Assembly (NCBI GenBank): GCA_021771575.1
Contig: JAETOX010000010.1
Coordinates: 1-52,426 of the forward strand
Direction: 5' to 3'
DNA from: Bacteroides sp.
GTDB taxonomy: Bacteria > Bacteroidota > Bacteroidia > Bacteroidales > Marinifilaceae
Length of the DNA stretch: 52,426 nucleotides
Within the stretch, counting starts at the first letter, position 1, and each line of letters begins with the position of its first letter. Made by a program: the position numbers and the translations under genes. A model generated the notes under the pieces. That model ran no database searches, was not told the origin of the DNA, and saw only the letters and a program-made list of their open reading frames with translations. This document shows positions 46,128 to 52,426 of this stretch, piece by piece.

Positions 46128-46490
46128 CAAGATTTTCACGAATTTTCACTACCCATCGCTTGATATTCTGCGTCTCCGAAAAGAAATTCTATAATATAGA
46201 CATATTTATCGGTCTGCAAGACAAGATTAATGCGTCCATGGCTCGTATGATATTCCGTTTTGATGTAAAATCCCATCAATTTGCACACAATAAACACTAC
46301 ATTCAGATAATACACTTCCCTGTTCTTATTCACCTGCCCATACAAAGCATCCGACATCAAATCCCGAAAATTGCATAAAAAGACATCCTACTAACCGTCC
46401 TCTGCTTCGCGGACAAAATTTTGTGCCTCGAACTGCGACTGTTGCTCGGACACACCGGAACAAAATGCATGAAGAGGCCGAAAGTTGTCC
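46128..46490 (-). pseudogene. Decayed C-terminal part of a DUF1703 gene
   Basis: The minus strand shows the nuclease half of the DUF1703 family in pieces. First VSEQQSQFEAQNFVREAEDG matches VSAQQTGFEIQNFVHEVETG of the intact gene at 40211-41764, then two consecutive stops (TAG TAG at 46390-46395). DVFLCNFRDLMSDALYGQ matches its DAFLRRLQSLFADTSYEQ, followed by VYYLNVVFIVCKLMGFYIKT and GRINLVLQTDKYVYIIEF. About 40 codons are then deleted, and a shifted frame gives NFFSETQNIKRWVVKI against NFSSETRNIERWV. The catalytic Asp is Asn here. The gene's first two thirds are missing. It is dead, and was probably a second copy of the intact gene. Confidence 0.85.
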
Positions 46491-46881
46491 TACTCTAATT
46501 ATACTAAATAATCAAAATATGCTGAATTTTTGTTGTTTGACAGATTCTCCAATTCATCAAATTAGTTTAGATAAACCGAATGTTTCAAACATTAAAATTA
46601 TAACTTTGTACAAACAAAACGTCCGTTAAATTAGTTGATTTTTTTCTTATTTCTCTTATCCGTTTTTTTCGCCAAAGTGAAAAATCGGCAATCGACAATT
46701 GATAAATGCCAATACACCCCACATCCTCATAAATCTTGCTATCCACATGATTATCATTATTTTATTCTAATTATTATTGACCCCATTTATTTTCAATGGA
46801 AGTAAAGCTTCCAATAATCGTCAATTATTATCTGTCAATTTAATTTGGGCGGATCTCCACCAAAAATAACGGACGTTTTTT
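46491..46881 (+). promoter_or_regulatory. Long AT-rich leader and promoter region of the locus 3 sigma gene
   Basis: No protein-coding gene is seen in these 391 bp. TAACTTTG (46601-46608) is an exact -7 box, predicting transcription from about 46613-46616 and a 5' leader near 265 bases. Inside are small hairpins such as TGGAAG/CTTCCA (46797-46802/46808-46813) and the 13-bp inverted repeat described separately. The -33 region (TGTTTC at 46581) is weak. Confidence 0.5.
46616..46879 (+). repeat. 13-bp perfect inverted repeat bracketing the sigma leader
   Basis: AAAACGTCCGTTA (46616-46628) and TAACGGACGTTTT (46867-46879) are exact reverse complements separated by 238 bp. The left arm lies at the predicted transcription start, the right arm ends two bases before the sigma ATG (46882). 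In RNA the very 5' end could pair with the translation start region. There is no obvious target-site duplication, so a transposon-like element is less likely. Confidence 0.65.
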
Positions 46882-47430
46882 ATGGAAAATTATTTATCGA
46901 CAGATTTCTTTGGTAAGGACAGCAAAAAAGCTTTCCGGTATCTGTATGATAAATATGCAGCAACTTTACGATATTTCGCCTCGCGTTATCTGGAAGATGA
47001 TGCCGTCATCGAGGATGTAGTCCAGGATGCTTTTCTCAATCTTTGGGAAAAAAGACGCACTTTTCAGGCAGAAAATGCTGTAAAAGCCTATCTTTACAAA
47101 GTGGTTCGAAGCCTCTCGGTAGATGCAATCCGCCACCAGCACGTAATTGATCGTTATAACGATTATGTGATTCGTGAAGAAGAGGATCAGGAATTTTTTC
47201 TGGAAAATATGCTGGAATCTGAAGTCTTTTTACTTGTCCAATCCGTTTTCGACGAACTTTCACCGGCTTGTCGGGAAGTCTATCAGCTGAGCCTGAACGG
47301 CAAAAGTCATGAAGAAATAGCTCAACTAATGAATATTTCTATCAATACCGTAAAAAAACATAAAAATAACGCAAACCATTATATGCGGGAGCGTCTCCAA
47401 CATGTTCTCTCTTTTTTATTATGGCTATAA
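46882..47430 (+). CDS. ECF sigma-70 factor (locus 3)
   Basis: This is 182 residues. Region 2 reads FRYLYDKYAATLRYFASRYL and DDAVIEDVVQDAFLNLWEKR. Region 4 reads LNGKSHEEIAQLMNISINTV followed by KKHKNNANHYMRERL. It is a FecI-like ECF factor. No fecR lies beside it within the window; its anti-sigma is probably beyond the right edge, upstream of the locus 3 susC. It is transcribed toward locus 3, and the two converge at the hairpin at 47436-47467. A long leader with a distant inverted repeat precedes it. Confidence 0.93.
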   Translation: MENYLSTDFFGKDSKKAFRYLYDKYAATLRYFASRYLEDDAVIEDVVQDAFLNLWEKRRTFQAENAVKAYLYKVVRSLSVDAIRHQHVIDRYNDYVIREEEDQEFFLENMLESEVFLLVQSVFDELSPACREVYQLSLNGKSHEEIAQLMNISINTVKKHKNNANHYMRERLQHVLSFLLWL

Positions 47431-47435
47431 TGAAT

Positions 47436-47467
47436 CTGTCATCCCGGCCCCGGAGCCGGGATGACAG
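47436..47467. terminator. Perfect 13-bp hairpin between convergent genes, REP-like
   Basis: CTGTCATCCCGGC (47436-47448) and GCCGGGATGACAG (47455-47467) form a perfect stem with a 6-base loop, between the sigma stop (47430) and the lipoprotein stop (47502). GTCATCCCGG palindromes of this kind recur as dispersed repeats in many bacterial genomes, so it may be both a terminator and a member of a repeat family. No T-run follows on either side. Confidence 0.7.
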
Positions 47468-47501
47468 CAAAAGATTTATTAGATAAAATCGGGGGGGGCA
47501 T

Positions 47502-48956
47502 TCAATATTTCCAGGTACCAGTAGCAGCGATAGACACTACTTTCCCTTCCATTTCAAGAGGTAGCTCTTTCAGTTTTCCCCAATCCTCGTTCAATACGCC
47601 TACCGAATAAATATAACTCTTCGAACCATCATAAGTGACAATAAACAGACGTTCTTCTTTCGCGTCCAACATCATAGTCGTCACTTCTCCTTTGGGAGAT
47701 ATATACACGTCCTTGGTTTCCCCTCCATCCCCATGCAAACGTACAATTTTATTTCCATTGGCAATAAACCAGTAAAGTGAATTTTCGCCAAAGACAGTCA
47801 CGGAATTTTCATCCAGCAAATTCTCGCGTTCCATTATCTTATTATATGAAAACTCCCAGATCGGTTCCATGGTTGCCATGTCCCATTCATCCGAAGTCAT
47901 CAATATTTTATAGAAATAAGCCTTCTTTTCAGCTACATTATACAATACAGGACGGGAACAATCGAATCCGGAGTGACCTCCTGCCAGGAATTTCTGTCCT
48001 TTAGTCGAAAAATCTTCCGGAGTCGGAATCGGTGATACCTTGTCATAAGCTACTCCCTGAGAAACCTCCAAGCGCATAAATTGTTCACTCTTATTATCGT
48101 AAGAAATCCACAAATAGGCATCCATCATATAATTACAGTCCACCCAATGTGCAAATTCGTAATCTCCTACAATAGGTCGATAAAGAGCGGCACTATTCAT
48201 ATAATTGTATCCTAACAAGCCTTCTTCTGCAACAACCATACCTCCCATCAAAACCTTAATTCCATAAGGAGTGAAAGTACCGGAATATCCCCCCATCACC
48301 ACTTCTTCATTATAGTTTTTATCCAATTTCAAATTTGTCCGGTTGAGTACAGTCATCTTTTTATCCCCATCTTCACATATCACAACAAAAGTTTTAGCCA
48401 TAACCGACCCGGTATATACTTGCCGCGGTTTTTTACCAAGTTTACCCAAACGCGGATTTGCAGCTTCAAAAATATCGTGTACGATCGGAGCATCAGGGAT
48501 ATCCCTACGCTGGAAAGACAACCTGGCTTGCCCGTCCGCTCCCTCGCTCAACATATACAAAGCCACCGAATAAGCCGTATTCACTATCACTTTAAAACTT
48601 TTATAATATTTCAAACCCGCTGTATTATCTGTAACACACAACAAACCATTGTACCAACGATTATTTACATCTTTATCATCGTTAGGCTCCATCCTGATCT
48701 GCGCATGACAGATCGGATCGGTAGAAATAATCTGCCCTTTTATCGACCATTCGAAACTCAAATCTTTGATTTCTTCCCGGGAAAACCTCAGATAAGGTTT
48801 TATCGTCAAGGTATCGAACTGCACGACAGTATAAGTACCTCCGATACTATCTTCGACTATTGTATTTACCGGCAGATAGCTGTAATTTCCTTTATCTTCC
48901 GAGCATGCCGCAATCACTAACAACAACATCGCTCCTATATATAATAATATCTTCAT
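47502..48956 (-). CDS. PKD-like family lipoprotein (locus 3)
   Basis: This is 484 residues. The lipobox VIAAC (Cys18) is followed by SEDKGNYSYLPVN, the characteristic start of the Bacteroidota PKD-like lipoproteins (PKD_2 type) found downstream of susD and DUF4843 genes. An Ig-like PKD domain covers about 25-120 (FDTLTIKPYLRFS, LSFEWSIKGQIIS). The rest is a beta-propeller-like region with repeated strand pairs. The acidic residues after the Cys suggest export to the cell surface. It is probably an accessory substrate-binding protein. It is the last gene of locus 3; an eight-G tract lies at 47491-47498, just after its stop. Confidence 0.85.
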   Translation of the reverse strand: MKILLYIGAMLLLVIAACSEDKGNYSYLPVNTIVEDSIGGTYTVVQFDTLTIKPYLRFSREEIKDLSFEWSIKGQIISTDPICHAQIRMEPNDDKDVNNRWYNGLLCVTDNTAGLKYYKSFKVIVNTAYSVALYMLSEGADGQARLSFQRRDIPDAPIVHDIFEAANPRLGKLGKKPRQVYTGSVMAKTFVVICEDGDKKMTVLNRTNLKLDKNYNEEVVMGGYSGTFTPYGIKVLMGGMVVAEEGLLGYNYMNSAALYRPIVGDYEFAHWVDCNYMMDAYLWISYDNKSEQFMRLEVSQGVAYDKVSPIPTPEDFSTKGQKFLAGGHSGFDCSRPVLYNVAEKKAYFYKILMTSDEWDMATMEPIWEFSYNKIMERENLLDENSVTVFGENSLYWFIANGNKIVRLHGDGGETKDVYISPKGEVTTMMLDAKEERLFIVTYDGSKSYIYSVGVLNEDWGKLKELPLEMEGKVVSIAATGTWKY

Positions 48957-48968
48957 AATCTGTCTATT

Positions 48969-49718
48969 TTAATGTGTACAAGGTATCAGCAATCTTTTTC
49001 CGTTTTCATCCAAAAACTCTTTTTCTTCAAACATTCGCTTCAAATCGAGTATCAGAGTCAACTCCAAAGGAGCCCACCACCAATCCGGACGTTTTCCGGT
49101 CAAATCGCCGGTACCTCCGTATAACTTCATCCATTCCCGGTATTTGATCGGGTGAAAAGTGCCAAAACACCCGATCCAATCATCCCACCAATCCGGTTTT
49201 TCCAGGATATCCGACACCTGTATGGCAACAAATAATTTTTCCTTCACTCCTTCGATAAAATCCCCACCTCTTTTTATGGTGATCCCGATTTTACGGGCTT
49301 GTTTATCCATATCCACCCGATGAAAAAGTATCCTTAGCGAGTCCTTTACTTTCCCGGCAGCCAGTATATGTTCTTTCGGAATAGCATCATAATGGACTCC
49401 GGCCTTAGCCCCATTATATTCGACCACTTCGACCCAATATTTCCGGTCTACCTCTTTAGCAAAACCGGTTATTTCAACAGGAATACAAATTTCACGTTCG
49501 GTATTGACCATATCAAAAGCAAAGGAATACACCATCGTATCTTCTCTGAAAATCAGACTGGAATCCTGCAATTTATAGTCTTTAATTTCCTCAGTGGTTT
49601 TAGGGATACGGAAATTGATCCCCACAGGCCCCTCAAACAGATCGCGGTCGGCTTCTGAACAGGCAACGCTCAACTGTAAAAAGAAAACCGATATCCATAT
49701 GTAATACAATCCTTTCAT
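48969..49718 (-). CDS. DUF4843 domain lipoprotein (locus 3)
   Basis: This is 249 residues. The lipobox QLSVAC (Cys20) is followed by SEADRDLFEGPVGINFRIPK. DUF4843 hallmarks include DTMVYSFAFDMVNTEREICI near residues 60-79, the short motif GVHYDAIP and the C-terminal aromatic stretch WWDDWIGCFGTFHPIKYREW. The family occurs almost only between susD and PKD-like lipoprotein genes, so a role at the outer surface with the SusCD complex is inferred. The biochemical function is unknown. It lies 27 bp after susD and 12 bp before the PKD-like gene. Confidence 0.85.
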   Translation of the reverse strand: MKGLYYIWISVFFLQLSVACSEADRDLFEGPVGINFRIPKTTEEIKDYKLQDSSLIFREDTMVYSFAFDMVNTEREICIPVEITGFAKEVDRKYWVEVVEYNGAKAGVHYDAIPKEHILAAGKVKDSLRILFHRVDMDKQARKIGITIKRGGDFIEGVKEKLFVAIQVSDILEKPDWWDDWIGCFGTFHPIKYREWMKLYGGTGDLTGKRPDWWWAPLELTLILDLKRMFEEKEFLDENGKRLLIPCTH

Positions 49719-49745
49719 ATCTTATTCATTTTTCTGATTAAACAA

Positions 49746-51200
49746 TTATTCATTTCCACCGAATTCCAGTTCATCTTTCGGAATTGGTAATTCGAACAGT
49801 GCCTTGGTTGCCTGGATACTCCCTTCACGGGTAATGATATCATGATACAGATGTTTGTAGAAATAGAACAGTTTTCCTTCTCCCCAGGTATCTTTCTGAT
49901 ACTCATAAATCAGCTGCTTCATCAAAGCCACCCGATCATTTTTCAATGTCTCCGGTAACGGATCCAGATTTCTGGACACCCGCACTTCATTCAATAACCG
50001 ATAAGCTTCAGGCGCATTGTTTTCAAGATTGGCTTCTGCCGCAATATAATACATCTCTGTCAACCGCATCATCGGGAGCAATTTTTCCCAAGGGGTCTTA
50101 TCATCTCTTGCCCCACCCGTTGTTAATGCAGTTCCATAAATACGGACATATTTTGCCGGAATCCAATAAACTGTCGACATCTTTACTTCTGTCCACAAAT
50201 AAGCACTCCGGTAATCCGCCACATTTCCATAAGCATCTGCTTGTTCATAGACAAACTCTTTAAAAGGTATATCGATATTATATTTGTTATATCCCATTTT
50301 ATTCCCTAATTTTTTCTCAAAATTCTGATCATAAAGTGCCCAGATCAATTCCCGTTGAAACATCAGGTCCCGCCTGTCTACCTGAATGATATCGTCTCTC
50401 TTGAGCAATTGGAATATATCCGTAGCCTCGAGTACTTCGCCTGCATATTTCAATGCATTGGCCACATCGTTTTTCAATTGGTATAATCTGGCCAGGGTAC
50501 CACATACCGCATAATAATTCATCCGGATTCCCCTGAACTGATAAGCCAGATCTTTATTTTCCAGATCAGCATTATAGGTGCGTCCGAGTGTCCGTACCGG
50601 ATCCTCCTCCAATAAAGCGTAAGCCGCCAACAAGTCTTTCTCAATTTTCTCCAACACCTCTTTGGCTGTCATGATTTTTACGATTTGATTCGAAAATTCT
50701 TCATGATAAGGTATGGCTTTTTGTTCCAGTCCATCTTTTAATACCGGTCCGAACAAACGCAACAGGTCAAGGTGGATATAAGCCCGTAGTCCTAAAGCTT
50801 CTCCTTTGACCAAATTAAAATTCTCCAAATCGCCGGGTTGTTTACCTTCCAGATTTTTCAAGACCAAATTCGTATTGGCGATAGCTTTATACATCTGTTG
50901 CCAGGTCGAAGCCAAACGTCCTTCCACCTCGGAATTGCGATAATCAAAATCATAAAATTTACTGACTTCATTCCAATAATGTACAATCTCGTCCACCATG
51001 CCGAGCGTTAATTCTTCGCCGTAAGCGCTCTCGGCATTTAACAAAGTGTAGGTTCCTGTCAGCGTTTGCAGAAATCCTCTTTCATCTTCAAACATCTTTT
51101 CTTCTTCCACTTGCCCCAATGGTTTTACGTCCAGCCAATCGTTACAAGCTGAAAACAGCAGAAGGAAACAAAATCCAAGCATATATCCGATTTTTCTCAT
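49746..51200 (-). CDS. RagB/SusD family surface lipoprotein (locus 3)
   Basis: This is 484 residues. The lipobox LLLFSAC (Cys19) is followed by NDWLDVKPLGQVEEEKMFED, typical of SusD-like proteins. A TPR-like helix pair is seen in LGLRAYIHLDLLRLFGPVLK, and the C-terminal half has LPMMRLTEMYYIAAEANLEN and AYRLLNEVRVSRNLDPLPET. The C-terminus FELPIPKDELEFGGNE corresponds to the conserved SusD end. It starts four bases after the susC stop and forms the lid of that transporter. Confidence 0.93.
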   Translation of the reverse strand: MRKIGYMLGFCFLLLFSACNDWLDVKPLGQVEEEKMFEDERGFLQTLTGTYTLLNAESAYGEELTLGMVDEIVHYWNEVSKFYDFDYRNSEVEGRLASTWQQMYKAIANTNLVLKNLEGKQPGDLENFNLVKGEALGLRAYIHLDLLRLFGPVLKDGLEQKAIPYHEEFSNQIVKIMTAKEVLEKIEKDLLAAYALLEEDPVRTLGRTYNADLENKDLAYQFRGIRMNYYAVCGTLARLYQLKNDVANALKYAGEVLEATDIFQLLKRDDIIQVDRRDLMFQRELIWALYDQNFEKKLGNKMGYNKYNIDIPFKEFVYEQADAYGNVADYRSAYLWTEVKMSTVYWIPAKYVRIYGTALTTGGARDDKTPWEKLLPMMRLTEMYYIAAEANLENNAPEAYRLLNEVRVSRNLDPLPETLKNDRVALMKQLIYEYQKDTWGEGKLFYFYKHLYHDIITREGSIQATKALFELPIPKDELEFGGNE

Positions 51201-51204
51201 AGTC

Positions 51205-52426
51205 TTAGAAATTAAGGTTCAACGAAAAAGTAAACTGACGTGCAAAAGGATAATCGAGTCCCCTTTCCCGTTTTACTGTCGATACATAGAATAAATTATT
51301 ACTATTCAACCCGATACGTAATGCTGAAAATCCTATTTTTTTCAGCAAACCTGGATCGAACCGATAAGAGAGGGAAACATTACTCATTTCCAGATAGTTG
51401 TTATCCTGTACAAAACGGCTGGTCGCCTTCGACACGCTCCGGTCGGCAATATCTTTATAGAAAGTATGATTGCCCGGTTGTTGCCATCTTTGCTCCAAAA
51501 CCCGTTTATCTGCATTGGCAGCAGGATCTGCACCCTCTACCCGGCTGGCCAAAGTGCTATTGTAAACTTGTCCGCCGAAACTATAATGGAACAAAATATT
51601 CAATGTGAAATTTTTCCAGATCAGGTTGGTTCCAATATTTCCTTCCAGTTTTGGATCTGTACATCCGGCCACTATTTTATCCCGATAATCCCATTCTTCG
51701 GTGATTTCACCCTTACGGGTCAGAAACAATTCTTTTCCGTTGACCGGATTGATACCCAATGATCTCACCACCTTGATCGCATTTAAAGACTCTCCCTCTT
51801 CATACATCGAGATCGGTTGGGTTTGTTTGCTTTCATCCGCATTATTGGAATTGTTCAGGGCTCTGAGGGCCTCACTGATTTTTTCTATCCGGTTTTTATT
51901 ATGAGTGCCACTGAAATTTACCGCCCAGTCGAAATTCTCATTCCGGATCACTACGGCATTCAAATCAAATTCATAACCTTTGTTACTCTGTTCTCCCATA
52001 TTTTCGGTATAGCTGGCAAATCCCAACGACGGGGTTACCGACACCGGCAACAACAAGCCACTGGTCCGGTCGTCATAATAATCAAACCGCAGGGTTAAAC
52101 GGCGTTGCAAAATCTCCAAATCCAAACCGATATTCCGTTTTTTGCTACGTTGCCATTCCAGGTCTTTATTTCCAAAAGCCATAAAGGATGCTCCCAGTGC
52201 CTGATAATACACCTGGTCCATGTCAAATTGCAAAGTGGTGCGGGCTACATAAGGATCGAAATTCTGGTTACCGGTCAATCCGATAGATCCGCGAATCGTC
52301 AGCCGGGTCAGCCAATCCGTACCTTCAAGAAAATGTTCGTTGTTGATATTCCAACCGATACCGGCAGACCATAATGGGGCAAAACGTTTGTCTTTACCGT
52401 ATTTGGAAGAACCATCGACACGACCG
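51205..52426 (-). CDS. SusC/RagA family TonB-dependent transporter, C-terminal part (locus 3)
   Basis: The frame is open from the right edge of the window to the stop at 51205, about 406 residues of beta-barrel. The first visible residues, GRVDGSSKYGKDKRFAPLWS followed by AGIGWNINNEHF, are the classic mid-barrel SusC sequence, and the protein ends FARQFTFSLNLNF with terminal Phe. Signal peptide, STN, plug and most of the barrel lie outside the window. Coupled with the susD, DUF4843 and PKD-like genes downstream, it is the transporter of locus 3. The substrate is unknown. Confidence 0.93.
   Translation of the reverse strand, partial: GRVDGSSKYGKDKRFAPLWSAGIGWNINNEHFLEGTDWLTRLTIRGSIGLTGNQNFDPYVARTTLQFDMDQVYYQALGASFMAFGNKDLEWQRSKKRNIGLDLEILQRRLTLRFDYYDDRTSGLLLPVSVTPSLGFASYTENMGEQSNKGYEFDLNAVVIRNENFDWAVNFSGTHNKNRIEKISEALRALNNSNNADESKQTQPISMYEEGESLNAIKVVRSLGINPVNGKELFLTRKGEITEEWDYRDKIVAGCTDPKLEGNIGTNLIWKNFTLNILFHYSFGGQVYNSTLASRVEGADPAANADKRVLEQRWQQPGNHTFYKDIADRSVSKATSRFVQDNNYLEMSNVSLSYRFDPGLLKKIGFSALRIGLNSNNLFYVSTVKRERGLDYPFARQFTFSLNLNF

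Noticed and set aside
46616..46879. 13-bp inverted repeat as the ends of a MITE
   Set aside because: No target-site duplication is visible outside the arms, and the positions coincide with a predicted transcription start and a start codon, which fits an RNA role better. It is not fully excluded without genome-wide copy counts.
47491..47498. Eight-G tract after the PKD-like lipoprotein gene as a promoter phase switch
   Set aside because: It lies three bases downstream of a stop between converging genes, where no promoter is expected.

Overview
This window comes from a gut-type Bacteroidota chromosome. I place it most likely in the Odoribacter/Butyricimonas group (Odoribacteraceae). The reasons are SusC/SusD (RagA/RagB) gene pairs, FecR/ECF-sigma pairs, many TlpA/thioredoxin lipoproteins next to SusC/SusD without any glycoside hydrolases, Bacteroidota-style promoters (TAnnTTTG -7 boxes), a Bacteroidota-order ATP synthase operon and a two-subunit methylmalonyl-CoA mutase. 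The genus is inferred from gene content, not proven.

Layout. 1-7.5 kb: a decayed histidine-kinase 3' end, a DUF2156 protein, two MATE exporters flanking a DUF3352/MORN-repeat protein, and a three-gene stress/envelope cluster (YtxH, holin-like YqjE-type protein, small partner). 7.6-14.3 kb: the complete F1Fo ATP synthase operon on the minus strand (atpD-C-B-E-F-H-A-G). 14.8-17.1 kb: a DEAD-box RNA helicase and a glutaminase. 17.2-27.7 kb: nutrient locus 1 on the minus strand, in transcription order MuiA/DUF4139 chimera, ECF sigma, FecR, SusC, SusD, thioredoxin protein, then a truncated nuclease-family remnant. 27.9-40.2 kb: locus 2, FecR, SusC, TlpA, SusD, lipoprotein, double-TlpA, thioredoxin protein, ended by a strong terminator, with its ECF sigma gene divergent. 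40.2-46.5 kb: an intact AAA-ATPase/PD-(D/E)XK (DUF1703) gene, the mutAB operon and a dead copy of the DUF1703 gene. 46.6-52.4 kb: a third ECF sigma gene and the 3' part of locus 3 (SusC partial, SusD, DUF4843, PKD-like lipoprotein).

How it works together. The SusC proteins of loci 1 and 2 carry an N-terminal STN signalling domain and sit beside a FecR anti-sigma and an ECF sigma, which is the standard cell-surface signalling layout: substrate at the receptor releases the sigma factor and induces the locus. The cargo genes are thiol-redox proteins rather than carbohydrate enzymes. This suggests uptake of peptides or proteins, perhaps disulfide-bonded ones, rather than glycans (inference). mutAB would serve the succinate-propionate route, but mutA carries an in-frame TAA at codon 69.

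Main points for a second look: the mutA nonsense codon; a 13-bp inverted repeat joining the predicted 5' end of the third sigma mRNA to the bases just before its start codon; interleaved inverted repeats (pseudoknot order) between sigma and fecR in locus 1; a hairpin directly after the fecR stop in both complete loci; the redox-loaded SusCD loci themselves; and two eroded copies of the DUF1703 gene.
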